The translations under genes and the position numbers were made by a program. Shown piece by piece: positions 36,720 to 45,472 of a DNA stretch of 64,000 nucleotides (positions are counted from its first letter, which is position 1; each line of letters starts with the position of its first letter). Source of the DNA: Acidobacteriota bacterium (lineage in GTDB: Bacteria; Acidobacteriota; Thermoanaerobaculia; UBA5066); the NCBI GenBank assembly GCA_008363385.1, contig RHKY01000020.1:1-64000 (forward strand), in the 5' to 3' direction. The notes beneath the pieces are model-generated. The model saw only the letters and a program-made list of their open reading frames with translations, was not told the origin of the DNA and made no database searches.

Positions 36720-38186
36720 GTGGCACGGGACCTCGCCCTCCTCCCGGCCTCCCGGCTCGTCGCCGCCCTCGAGAAGGGGGAGGTGGGGAGCGAGGAGCTG
36801 CTCCGGCACTTCCTCTCGCGCGTCGAGCGGCTCTCGCCGGCGTTCAACGCCGTCGTGACGCTCGACGCCGAGCGAGCGCTCGCCGAGGCTCGCCGGTGCG
36901 ACGAGGAGCGCGCGCGGGGAGAGCGGCGGGGCCCCCTCCACGGCCTCCCCGTCACGGTGAAGGACTCGTTCGAGACGGAGGGGCTGAGGACGACCTCCGG
37001 CGGGGCGCCGGGCCTCGAGGCCCACGTCCCCTCGCGGGACGCCACAGCGGTGGCGCGCCTGAAAGCCGCGGGCGCCGTCGTCTTCGGCAAGACGAACCTC
37101 TCGACCCTCGCGATGGACATCCAGACCTACAACGCCGCCTTCGGGACGACGGGGAACCCGTGGGACCCGTCGCGCACCGCGGGCGGCTCGTCGGGCGGCT
37201 CGGCGGTGGCGACGAGCCTGGGCCTCTCGGGCCTCGAGCTCGGGAGCGACCTCGGCGGCTCCATCCGGATCCCGGCGGCCTTCTGCGGCGTCTTCGGCCA
37301 CCGGCCGAGCTACGGCATCGTCCCGACCCGCGGGCACGTCCCGGGCCCGCCCGGCTCGCTCGCGGCCCCCGACCTCGAGACGGCCGGGCCGATCGCGCGC
37401 TCGGCCGAGGACCTCACGCTCGCGCTCGCGGTCCTCGCCGGCCCGGACGAGACGGAGGGCGTGGCCTGGGAGCTCCGCCTCCCGCCCCCGCGCCGGGCCT
37501 CCCTCGGCGAGTACCGCCTCGCGGCGTGGCTCGACGACCCGGCGGCGCCGGTGGACGCCTCGCTCCGCGAGCGCCTCGGCGCCGTGGTGGACGAGCTGCG
37601 GGCCGCGGGCGCCGACGTCGACGAGGAGGCCCGCCCCGCCTTCGCGCTCGCCGACAACGCCCGCCTCTTCATGCGCGTCCTCTACGGCAGCATGTCGAAG
37701 GACCTCCCCGACGCGCAGTTCCGGAAGTTCCAGGAGCGGGCGGCGGCGCTCTCTCCCGGCGACGACTCGTTCCGGGCGCGGCTCCTGCGCGAGAACGTCC
37801 AGACCCACCGCGACTTCGACCTCGCGCGCGAGGCGCGGGAGCGGCAGAGGTCGCTCTGGGGGGACTTCTTCTCCCGCTACGACGCCCTCCTCTGCCCGGT
37901 CTTTCCGACGCCCGCCTTCCCGCACGACCAGAGCCCGAACTACGCCTCGCGGACGCTCGCGGTGAACGGCGTCCCGCAGCCCTACCTCTCGACGCTCCTC
38001 GGCTGGCCCGCCCTCGCGGGCCTCTCGTCGCTCCCGGGCACCGCCGCGCCCGTCGGCTTCACGAAGGAAGGCCTCCCCGCCGGCCTCCAGGTCGTCGGCC
38101 CCTACCTCGAGGACCGCACCGCGATCCACGTCGCCCGCCTCGTCGCCGACGTCGCCGGCGGCTACGTCCCCCCGCCGACCGCCTGA
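36720..38186 (+). CDS. Amidase signature family hydrolase
   Basis: A 488-residue amidase with a complete Ser-cisSer-Lys triad: Lys81 in VTVKDSF, Ser157 in GGSSGG and Ser181 in LGGSIRIP. Homologues include ureidomalonase, AtzE and GatA, which hydrolyse linear amides or ureides. In the oxidative pyrimidine pathway, ureidomalonase belongs to this family and follows barbiturase, which makes that role worth testing. It could not be GatA in context: no gatB or gatC is near. It starts with GTG 10 bp after the cyclase gene and closes the operon; an inverted repeat follows 4 bp past its stop. Confidence 0.9.
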   Translation: MARDLALLPASRLVAALEKGEVGSEELLRHFLSRVERLSPAFNAVVTLDAERALAEARRCDEERARGERRGPLHGLPVTVKDSFETEGLRTTSGGAPGLEAHVPSRDATAVARLKAAGAVVFGKTNLSTLAMDIQTYNAAFGTTGNPWDPSRTAGGSSGGSAVATSLGLSGLELGSDLGGSIRIPAAFCGVFGHRPSYGIVPTRGHVPGPPGSLAAPDLETAGPIARSAEDLTLALAVLAGPDETEGVAWELRLPPPRRASLGEYRLAAWLDDPAAPVDASLRERLGAVVDELRAAGADVDEEARPAFALADNARLFMRVLYGSMSKDLPDAQFRKFQERAAALSPGDDSFRARLLRENVQTHRDFDLAREARERQRSLWGDFFSRYDALLCPVFPTPAFPHDQSPNYASRTLAVNGVPQPYLSTLLGWPALAGLSSLPGTAAPVGFTKEGLPAGLQVVGPYLEDRTAIHVARLVADVAGGYVPPPTA

Positions 38187-38190
38187 CCCC

Positions 38191-38273
38191 AGAACGTATA
38201 ACGGAGCTCTGACCCCTCTCGGGGACTCCCTCGAGCAGGTCGAGCAGGGGGTCAGAGCTCCGTTATACGTTCT
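38191..38273. repeat. Dispersed repeat, perfect inverted pair (copy 2)
   Basis: Two perfect 26-bp arms, 38191-38216 (AGAACGTATAACGGAGC, then TCTGACCCC) and its complement at 38248-38273, around a 31-base spacer. It lies just after the amidase operon and could fold into a long hairpin in RNA, so it may double as a terminator. The remaining bases to the next start at 38380 show no other signal. Confidence 0.85.
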
Positions 38274-38379
38274 GTGCGAAGTGTGCCGCGGGAGGCAGCC
38301 GGCGTGGGCGTCCCGGGCCCGGGGCGGCGGGAGGGCGAGGAGGGCGAGGCGATCGTAGACTCGAGTCCCTGGAGGCTCG

Positions 38380-39435
38380 ATGCGACGCACGCTGCCCGCC
38401 CTCTTCGCCCTGACGGCCCTCGCCGGAGAGCTCCTCGCAGCCCCCCCCCGACCGTTCTCCATCCCGACGCCGCGGACGTACTCGGGGGTCCTGCCCTGCG
38501 CGGACTGCGAGGGGATCCGCACGACGCTCGACCTCTTCCCCGAGGGCTGGTTCGTCTCGAAGGCCGAGTCCCTCGGGAAGGGGGGCTCGTCGGTCGACGT
38601 GGGCCGCTGGAAGTCCGTGGAGAGCGGCAGCCTCGTCCTCCGTGGCGGCGGAGCCGACCCGGTCCTCTACTGGCCCGCCGCCAACGGGACGCTCCGGCGG
38701 CTGGACAGGAGCGGAAAGGAGATCCGCACGGAGGCGAACCTCGAGCTGAAGCCCGAGGCGGACTTCCGTCTCGTCGAGGACCCGTTCGCCTTCTCCGGGC
38801 TCTTCCGGGCGCAGGGCGATTCCGCCCGCCTGAAGCTCTGCCTGAGCGGGCAGGAGCTGCCGGTGCAGAGGTCGGGTGCGTTCGCCGCGCTCCAGGAGGA
38901 GTACGCCGCCCGGCGCAGCAACCCCGACGCGCCGGTCCTCGCTCGCGGGACGGCGCGGCTGGTGAGGCTCCCGGGGACGGACGCGAAGAGGGTCCTCCTC
39001 GCCACCGTCGTGGAGAAGGTCGACCAGGTCTCCCCGGAAGGTCTCTGTCCGCCCCTGCCCGGGGGCGACGAGGCGAGCTCGGACGGTCGGTCGGCCGAGA
39101 ACCGGACGTGGAAGGTCGTGACGCTCTCCGGCCAGGCCGTCGAGGGAGCCGACTCGCGCCGCTCGGCGCACCTGGAGCTGGACCGGGGCCGGAGGGAGGT
39201 CCGGGGCCACACCGGGTGCAACCGGCTGCGCGGGCGGTACGAGCTGGACGGGGACGAGATCCAGTTCTCGAGCGTCTCGACGACGCGCAAGGCGTGCCCG
39301 GAAGCCGGAGACCTCGAGCAGCGCTTCCTCAAGGCGCTCGAAGGGGTGACCCGCCTGCAGGTCTCGGGCGACCGGTTGACCCTCTACGCGGGGAAGCAGG
39401 CCGTGGTCGAGCTGCGGGAGGCGGAGCTCGACTGA
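38380..39435 (+). CDS. NlpE-META domain envelope protein
   Basis: A 351-residue exported protein with a signal peptide (about 1-21). The N-terminal part has YSGVLPCADCEGIRTTLDL, the NlpE core with a CxxC at Cys40/Cys43. A middle linker region follows. The C-terminal 100 residues match a META/HslJ domain (WKVVTLSGQAV, then HTGCNRLRGRYEL and the STTRKACPEA block). NlpE senses surface or copper stress in E. coli, and META domains occur in heat-inducible HslJ. No lipobox Cys follows the signal peptide, so it is probably soluble in the periplasm. Confidence 0.85.
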   Translation: MRRTLPALFALTALAGELLAAPPRPFSIPTPRTYSGVLPCADCEGIRTTLDLFPEGWFVSKAESLGKGGSSVDVGRWKSVESGSLVLRGGGADPVLYWPAANGTLRRLDRSGKEIRTEANLELKPEADFRLVEDPFAFSGLFRAQGDSARLKLCLSGQELPVQRSGAFAALQEEYAARRSNPDAPVLARGTARLVRLPGTDAKRVLLATVVEKVDQVSPEGLCPPLPGGDEASSDGRSAENRTWKVVTLSGQAVEGADSRRSAHLELDRGRREVRGHTGCNRLRGRYELDGDEIQFSSVSTTRKACPEAGDLEQRFLKALEGVTRLQVSGDRLTLYAGKQAVVELREAELD

Positions 39436-39472
39436 AGCCGAGCTCTCCTCTCGCTGCCGGCCCGCCGCCGGC

Positions 39473-40993
39473 TCACGGTCTCTCCGCGCCGGGGGCGGCC
39501 GGAGAGCCCGCCCACGAGAGCTCGGAGAGGACGACCTGCCCGTTCAGGCGCGGGACGAAGCGGACTCGCTCGTCGACGCCGTACGTCCGCTTCCGGAGGT
39601 AGAGCGGGATCAGGGGCAGCTCCTCCAGGCAGAGCCGCATGGCGTCGTGAAGCGCCTCGGCCCGGTGGGTCGGCTCCATCGTCCGCCCGGCCCGCTCGAT
39701 CGCCTCGTCCAGAGCCGCGTTCGAGTAGCCGCCGAAGTTCGAGCTCCCGAGCGTGGAGCCGGAGCGCGTGTGGAGCACCGCGTCGAGGAGGTCGGAGGCG
39801 TCGCCGAAACAGGCCCAGCCCACGGAGAAGAACGGGCTCTCGCCCCGGTCGAGGCGGGACGAGAGGACCGGCCAGTCGAGGCCGACGATCTCGAGCCGGA
39901 TCCCGACGCGACCCAGCTGCTCCGCAAGCTCGGCACCGACTCTTGCCGCGACGGTCTTCGGCATCTCGAGAGTCAGCGCGAGGCCCTCGGGGTAGCCGGC
40001 CTCCCGCAGGAGCCGCCTCGCGAGGTCGAGCCGGGGTCGGCCGGGGTCGAATCCGGGCAGGAAGCCGAAGACCGAGGCCGGCACCAGCTGGTCGCTCGGG
40101 GTCCCCTCGACGCCCGAGTCCCGGATCAGCTCGCGCGGGTCGATCGCCAGGAAGATCGCCCTTCGGACCTCGCGGGAGAGCAGGGGGCCGGGGTTCCGGA
40201 AGTCGACGCCGAGGAAGACGACGACGAGCCCCGCCTCGCTCAGGAACCTCACGTGCCGTGCGTCGACGGAGGCGTCGAGGTCCCTGGCCGTCACGTCGCG
40301 GGCGAGCTGGATCTCCCGACTCGCCAGGGCCCGGGCCCGCTGCGCGGGGTCCGGCAGAGTCCGGAAGACGGCCTTGCGGAGGGAGGGCCGGCCTCCCCAC
40401 CACGCGTCGTTCGCCGCGACCTCCAGGCGCTCTCCCTTGCGGTACTCGACGACGCGATAGGCCCCCGTCCCCACCGCGTCCCGGAGCACATCGGGCGTAC
40501 CGTCCGGCACGATTCCCACCACGGCGAGCTTGTTCAGGAGGATCGGCTCGGGCGTGGCCGTGTGGATCTCGAAGGTCCTCGCGTCCACGACCTCGACAGT
40601 GCTCTCGGGCGGCAGGTAGTGAGCCACTTTCGTCCGCCGGGCCCGTTCCAGGCTGTACGCGACGTCCGCGGCCGTCACGGGGCGCCCGTCGTGAAAGGTA
40701 GCGCCCGCCCGGAGATGGAACTGCCAGACGAGGTCGCTCGGGTTCTGCCAGCTGTCCGCCAGCGCCGGCACGATCCGCATCGTCCGGTCGAACGTGACGA
40801 GCGGGTCGTAGACGTTGCTCAGGACCGAGTGCGTGACGCTGTCGTCGTGCGAGTGCGGGTCGAGCGTCAGGACGTCCTGGTCCATCGCGAGGTACAAGGT
40901 CTCGGACGAGGGATCGCTGCGCCGGCAGCCGGCGACGAGGAGGGCCAGGGCGACCGTGGCGAGACGGGTCCGCACGGGGGAATGGTAGGTCAC
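39473..40993 (-). CDS. ABC transporter peptide-type substrate-binding lipoprotein (SBP family 5)
   Basis: A 506-residue extracytoplasmic binding protein. The N-terminal LALLVAGCRRSD is a lipobox with the lipid-linked Cys. TLDPHSHDDSVTHSVLSNVYDPLV and WQFHLRAGATFHDGRPVTAADV are the standard SBP_bac_5 blocks found in DppA/OppA proteins. No permease or ATPase genes are adjacent, so it is an orphan or works with a distant system. GTG 40993 follows GGTGAGG and lies 8 bp after kinase 3, so the two are probably co-transcribed. A GTG at 40975 is an alternative start. Confidence 0.9.
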   Translation of the reverse strand: MTYHSPVRTRLATVALALLVAGCRRSDPSSETLYLAMDQDVLTLDPHSHDDSVTHSVLSNVYDPLVTFDRTMRIVPALADSWQNPSDLVWQFHLRAGATFHDGRPVTAADVAYSLERARRTKVAHYLPPESTVEVVDARTFEIHTATPEPILLNKLAVVGIVPDGTPDVLRDAVGTGAYRVVEYRKGERLEVAANDAWWGGRPSLRKAVFRTLPDPAQRARALASREIQLARDVTARDLDASVDARHVRFLSEAGLVVVFLGVDFRNPGPLLSREVRRAIFLAIDPRELIRDSGVEGTPSDQLVPASVFGFLPGFDPGRPRLDLARRLLREAGYPEGLALTLEMPKTVAARVGAELAEQLGRVGIRLEIVGLDWPVLSSRLDRGESPFFSVGWACFGDASDLLDAVLHTRSGSTLGSSNFGGYSNAALDEAIERAGRTMEPTHRAEALHDAMRLCLEELPLIPLYLRKRTYGVDERVRFVPRLNGQVVLSELSWAGSPAAPGAERP

Positions 40994-41000
40994 GCCGGCC

Positions 41001-43584
41001 TCACCGGAGCCCCTCGACGAGGTGGATCTCGGAGAGGAACTGCGGGACGTTGTAGGCGCACGCCCGTCCGTCCGGGGTGATCCGCGGGAAGACGCCCGTC
41101 ACGCTGGCGAGGTCCGAAGGCGCCACGTCGCGCACCGGCTCCCGCGCGCCGGTCACCGTGTCGACCCGGTAGAGCCTCGCGGGGATCTCGCCGCCCCGGT
41201 GGACGAAGACCGTTCGCTCCTCCGGGCCCCAGCCCGCGATCCACTCACCCTCGAGGAGGCCCTTCACCTCCCGCGGCTCCCCGCCGGTGGCCGGGTCCAG
41301 CCACGTCCGGCCGCCCGTCGACCGGACGAAGTACCTGCCGTCCGGCGTCGCCGGGCTCGGGCTCCCTTCGGGGGTCACGGCCCTGGGCTTCGTCCCCGAG
41401 AGGTCGGTCAGCCAGGTCCTCGCCCCCCGAGAGGGTTCGTTGCCGACGAGCCAGACCGTCCGGCCGTCGGCGAGGAGACCCGCCGAGTTCAGGGTGATCC
41501 CCTGGACGGGGATGGTCCGGGCCTGTCCCGCGCCGACGGGCTGGAGGACGATGGCCTGCGGGCTCGGCTGGGCTGCCACGACGAGGCTCTCGTCCGGGGA
41601 GAACCCGAACGCGCAGACGGGGCCGAGCTTCGTCGGCGGCGCGCCGCTCGTCTCGCGGATGTAGCTGAGGCAAGGGACCGCTTCGCTCCCCCCCCGACTC
41701 CAGGACGATCGCGAGCTTCCCGTCGCGCGAGAGCGCCACCGTTTCGGAGTAGTCCAGGCAGGAGAGGTCCCTCTCGGGCGAGCCGGCCTCGCCCCTGAAG
41801 AAGGCCCGGTTCCGGACGTCGAGGCGGTCCACGAGGACACGCCCGTCCCTGCCGACATCGAGGATCCTCAGGGGACCGGTCTCGCCGAGGAGCGGGCGCT
41901 CGCGGCCGGACAGAGTCACGGCCCGGAGCTTCAGGATCAGGCCCCAGTCGGCCGCCGTGAACCAGACCTCGCTCCCGTCCGGCGAGAGGGCCAGGCCCTG
42001 CAGGCTGGTGTACCTCGTCGTCAGCGTCCGCTTCTTCCCGGCCCGGTCCACGACCGCCACCGAGCCGGGGTCTCCCATCCAGTAGCTGTGGTCGAGGAAC
42101 GCGACGAAGCTGCCGTCCGTCGAGATCCTAGGGCTCGAGATGTTCCCGGCGGTCCGGTAGAGGACGCGGCCGGGAGGGAGCTCCAGCTGCCTCGACGGCC
42201 CCTCCTCCCGCACCAGGACCATCTCCCGGCCGTCGGCGCTCCAGTCCGCGTAGCTGACGCGATGGCCCAGCTTCCGGGGAGTCCCGCCGCCGAACGGCGC
42301 GAGGGCCAGCGTCCCCGGCGGCAGGAGCACGCTCCCCTTGGGCCCGCGTTCGACGCAGAGGGCGAGCTCGCTCGACGGCGAGATCGCCATGAGGTCGGCG
42401 TTCGGGTACCCGATGGCGAGCGACTCCGGTCCGTCCAGCCGGACGCTGAAGACCTCGCTCGGTCGGCCGTCCCAGGCCGCGCTGTAGACGACGGTGTGGC
42501 CGTCCGGGGCAAATCGGGCTTCCGCGACCGTGCCGCGACGGAACGTGAGGCGCTGGAACCGCCGCTCGGGAGGTCCGGGCTTCAGCCACCCGAGGTAGCT
42601 GCCGGCGAGGAAGAACGCCGCGCCGACCGCGACGGCCGCGATGAAGAGCCACGCGACGCGGAGCGTCCTTCCGGGCGAGGCTCCGGCTCCGGCGACGGCG
42701 ATGCCCGCCGAGGACGTCGTCTCCGCGAGATGCTCCCGGCAATCGAGCAGCAGCTGCGCGAGGTCGTGCGTCGAGTGGTACCGCTCGGCCGGCTCCTTGG
42801 CTAGGCACCTTCGCACGACCCAGCGCACCGGTGGGGGGACGAAGGGCGACTTCCGCTCGAGCGGCTCGGGCTCCTCCCGGATGGTCGCGGCCATGGTCTC
42901 GGCCGCGGACGCACCCCGGAACGGCCGCGTCCCCGCCAGCATCTCGTAGAGGACCACGCCGAGCGAGAACTGGTCGGAGCGGAAGTCGACCGGCAGGCCG
43001 CGGGCCTGCTCGGGCGACATGTACGCGGCCGTGCCGACGACCGCGCCGGCTTCCGTGAGGGCCGGCTCGGTGGGGGAGCGCGTGTCCTCCCCCGGCAGGG
43101 ACGCCGGGGTATGGCGCGCCAGGCCGAAGTCGAGGAGCTTGGCGTGGCCCTCCTTCGTCAGGAAGACGTTCTCGGGCTTCAGGTCCCGGTGGACGATCCC
43201 CTTCTCGTGCGTGGCCGCGAGGGCGGAGGCGACCTGCGCGGCGATCTCGAGGGCGCGCCGGACCGGGACGTGGCCACGGGTGACGAGCGGGCCGAGGGTC
43301 TCGCCCTCCAGGAGCTCGGTCACGGCGTTCCTCACGCCGCCCGACTCGCCGACGTCGTGCAGGGCGAGGATGTTGGGGTGGGAGATGGCGGCGACGGCCC
43401 TGGCCTCGCTCTGGAAACGGGCGAGGGCCTTTGGGTCGCCCGAGAGGTGGTCGGTGAGGACCTTGACGGCGACGTCGCGCCCGAGCCGCGTGTCGCGGGC
43501 CCGGTAGACCTGGCCCATCCCTCCCGCGCCCAGCGGCGAGAGGACCTCGTAGGGGCCGAGGCGGGTCCCCGGAGCCAGTGGCAC
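41001..43584 (-). CDS. Ser/Thr protein kinase with TolB-like propeller (kinase 3), interrupted by a frameshift
   Basis: The kinase domain is intact: LGAGGMGQVY, Lys41, HRDLKPEN (132-139) and DFG (152-154). A transmembrane helix lies around 307-331, with propeller blades after it. The reading frame breaks at a run of eight G (minus strand, 41688-41695). Upstream it reads LAIVLESGG and then nonsense. The other frame continues naturally from GGSEAVPCLSYIRETSG to IHLVEGLR, stop at 41001. Seven G would restore one protein of about 860 residues. This may be an assembly error, a mutation or slippage control. The next gene downstream is the SBP, 8 bp away. Confidence 0.82.
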
Positions 43585-43623
43585 GCGACGCCTCCCGGAG
43601 GAGTGCCGTGGGAGTCTGGTGGG

Positions 43624-43629
43624 ATTCTA
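43624..43629 (-). promoter_or_regulatory. Candidate -10 element TAGAAT of kinase 3
   Basis: TAGAATCCC on the minus strand, 40 bp before the start, as for kinases 1 and 2. It would drive the kinase and the downstream binding-protein gene. Confidence 0.4.
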
Positions 43630-43671
43630 CGCGTCTGCGGCGAGGCCGGCGATGCCCGGGGCGGAGCGAGC

Positions 43672-43717
43672 AGAACGTAGAATGGAGCTCTGACCCCCCT
43701 TTTCTGACCCCCCTTTT
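43672..43717 (+). repeat. Dispersed repeat, copy 3, with tandem tail
   Basis: AGAACGTAGAATGGAGC plus TCTGACCCC, followed by a 14-bp unit (CTGACCCCCCTTTT) present twice in tandem (43690-43703, 43704-43717). It lies 88 bp before kinase 3; copy 1 lies 85 bp before kinase 1. Confidence 0.75.
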
Positions 43718-43770
43718 CTGTTCCTTCATTCCTTCGAGCTTCTTGTCGTTGCCGGGCGGGGGCGCGCCCG

Positions 43771-44520
43771 TCAGCGGATCCGGATGTCGCGGAGGTTCGA
43801 CCAGGTCGGCTCGGAGTACCAGATCTCGACGAACTCCCGGATCGACTCGGGCTCCCGCTTCCGCATCTCCTCCGCGACGGGCCTCCGGAGGAGAGCCTTG
43901 GCGTTCGCGAAGGCGGCGGGGACCTTCGCACCGAGCTCCGCGGCCACCTCCCGGGCCCGCGCGACGACGGCGTCCTCGGGCGCCACCTCCTCGACGAGCC
44001 CCAGCGCCCTGGCTTCCTCCGCCGCGAGCATGGCCGCCGAGTAGAGGACCTTCGTCGCGTTCGCGGAGCCGACGAGGAAGCGGAGCATCTCCGTGCTGCC
44101 GGCCAGGACGGACGAGCCGAAGCCGATCTCGTTGAGCGAGATCTTCGCGTTCCCCGAGCTCATGACCCGGGCGTCGGCCGTGAGGGCCAGCATGCAGCCG
44201 CCCGCGACCGCGTGGCCGTTCAGCGCCGCGACGAGGGGCTTCGGGTAGACGAAAAGGTCGGTGTAGAGGCCGGTGAAGGCTTCGAGCCAGGCCGTGAACT
44301 CCGCCTTCGAGAAGGAGAGGAACTCCGGGACGTCGAACCCGAAGGAGAAGAAGGGTCCGCGGCCGGTCAGGACGACGGCCCGCATTGAGGCGTCTGCCTG
44401 CAGCGCCTCCAGCGCCGCGCGGAGCTGGGAGACCACCTCGCCGTTCAGGGCGTTGACCTTCCCCCGGGCCAGCGTCAGCGTCGCAACTCCGCCGCGGGTC
44501 TCCGTCTCCGTGAACCGCAT
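43771..44520 (-). CDS. Enoyl-CoA hydratase/isomerase family protein
   Basis: A 249-residue crotonase-fold protein. The family blocks are VATLTLARGKVNALNGEVV at the N-terminus, VVLTGRGPFFSFGFDVPEF (oxyanion loop), PKPLVAALNGHAVAGGCMLAL and SLNEIGFGSSVLAGSTEML. The usual catalytic Glu of hydratases at the AVAGGC loop is absent; LNEIGFG retains one Glu. It may therefore be an isomerase (as in delta3,delta2-enoyl-CoA isomerases) rather than a hydratase. The start at 44520 leaves a 75-bp divergent gap to the 44596 gene; the open frame beyond is a shadow. Confidence 0.85.
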   Translation of the reverse strand: MRFTETETRGGVATLTLARGKVNALNGEVVSQLRAALEALQADASMRAVVLTGRGPFFSFGFDVPEFLSFSKAEFTAWLEAFTGLYTDLFVYPKPLVAALNGHAVAGGCMLALTADARVMSSGNAKISLNEIGFGSSVLAGSTEMLRFLVGSANATKVLYSAAMLAAEEARALGLVEEVAPEDAVVARAREVAAELGAKVPAAFANAKALLRRPVAEEMRKREPESIREFVEIWYSEPTWSNLRDIRIR

Positions 44521-44595
44521 CGGCCCGTCCTCCTGGTCCAAGTATAGGAAGCGTTCGCTCGTCTTCCCGATCCGCGGGCGTGCCAGACTGCGCGG

Positions 44596-45222
44596 GTGAG
44601 CGAACGTCTCGCGGGCCTGCTCCTCTTCCTCCCGGTGCCGCTCGTCCTCTGGCTCTTCACGCGGGCGCCGCTCGGGGTCGCTGCCTCGCTCGGGCTCGGG
44701 GTGGTCCTGATGGGGACGCACCGGCTCTACGCGCGGCCGTGGGCGCTGGCGCGGGCGGGACGGCGGTGCCTCTGGTGCGGGAGGGCTGTCTCCGAGGGGC
44801 CGGGGCTGACGCTCGCGGAGCCGCCGGGGACGACGGCCTGGAGGGCCTGCGGCGAGGCGCACGCCTCGCTCGCGTCGCGGGTCTTCGCGGCGGCCTGGCG
44901 GTGGCGGTGGGGCCTCTGGCTCGGGATCCTCGGCGGGCTCGTCGTCTTCGTGGCCGGGGCGGCGGTCGCGGCCGTCTTTCCGTCCGCGCCGTTCACCTTC
45001 GGGGACGCGAGCGCTTTCCTCCGCCTCGCGGTCGCGCTCGCCGTGACGCCGTTCGGGTGGCTGGCCACGCGGGGCCGCCCCGCCGGGAAGGACCCGGTCC
45101 GGGTCCCCTTCCCGGTCCACGTCCAGGCCCTGATCGGGACGTACGCCGTCCTCTGGCTCTTCCGGCTCGTCGGGATCGCCTGGTTCGTCACGGGCCTCAG
45201 GCAGTTCGTCGCCCGCCCCTGA
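44596..45222 (+). CDS. Hypothetical membrane protein, 208 aa
   Basis: Four or five hydrophobic segments: residues about 5-40, 100-125, 138-155 and 178-198. The loop between the first and second holds RRCLWCGRAV, a CxxC pair that could bind zinc or be redox active, and a later single Cys. The start is GTG 44596. I do not recognise the family. A strong hairpin follows the stop, and the next gene is convergent. Confidence 0.75.
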   Translation: MSERLAGLLLFLPVPLVLWLFTRAPLGVAASLGLGVVLMGTHRLYARPWALARAGRRCLWCGRAVSEGPGLTLAEPPGTTAWRACGEAHASLASRVFAAAWRWRWGLWLGILGGLVVFVAGAAVAAVFPSAPFTFGDASAFLRLAVALAVTPFGWLATRGRPAGKDPVRVPFPVHVQALIGTYAVLWLFRLVGIAWFVTGLRQFVARP

Positions 45223-45228
45223 GACGAC

Positions 45229-45257
45229 GGGGCGGGGGCGCGATCGGCCCCCGCCCC
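45229..45257. terminator. GC-rich hairpin between convergent genes
   Basis: Perfect 11-bp arms GGGGCGGGGGC (45229-45239) and GCCCCCGCCCC (45247-45257), with a 7-nt loop. It fills the 52-bp gap between the membrane-protein gene and the Cys-rich small gene. No T-run is seen. Confidence 0.5.
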
Positions 45258-45274
45258 TGGACCCGATCCCGGGG

Positions 45275-45427
45275 TCAGCGGCCGGTCCTCGGACCCTTCG
45301 CCGCGTCCTCCGCCGCCTTCTTCGCGCACTCGTCGCAGCAGACGGTGATCTCCCGGCCGGCCACCTTCACCCGGATCCCGTGGTCCTTGATCTCCCAGTC
45401 GCAGACGGGGCACTTCCTGGTCTCCAT
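45275..45427 (-). CDS. Small Cys-rich zinc-finger-like protein, 50 aa
   Basis: Starts METRKCPVCDWEIKDHGI, preceded by a textbook AAAGGAGG site. Cys6 and Cys9 form a CxxC knuckle, and Cys30, Cys31 and Cys34 (CCDEC) form a second, a pattern of small treble-clef or zinc-ribbon proteins. A short Ala/Lys helix and a basic tail end the protein. The clear ribosome site and paired Cys make it a real gene despite its size. The function is unknown; metal binding or a chaperone-like role is possible. The AraC regulator gene lies 45 bp upstream on the same strand. Confidence 0.75.
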   Translation of the reverse strand: METRKCPVCDWEIKDHGIRVKVAGREITVCCDECAKKAAEDAAKGPRTGR

Positions 45428-45472
45428 GGGGGACCTCCTTTCGTCGAGGTGAAGGTGGGGCTCGGCGGCCGC

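Noticed and set aside
36720-38186. Amidase as GatA of the tRNA-dependent amidotransferase.
   Set aside because: No gatB or gatC nearby, and it sits in a catabolic operon; the signature family is broad.
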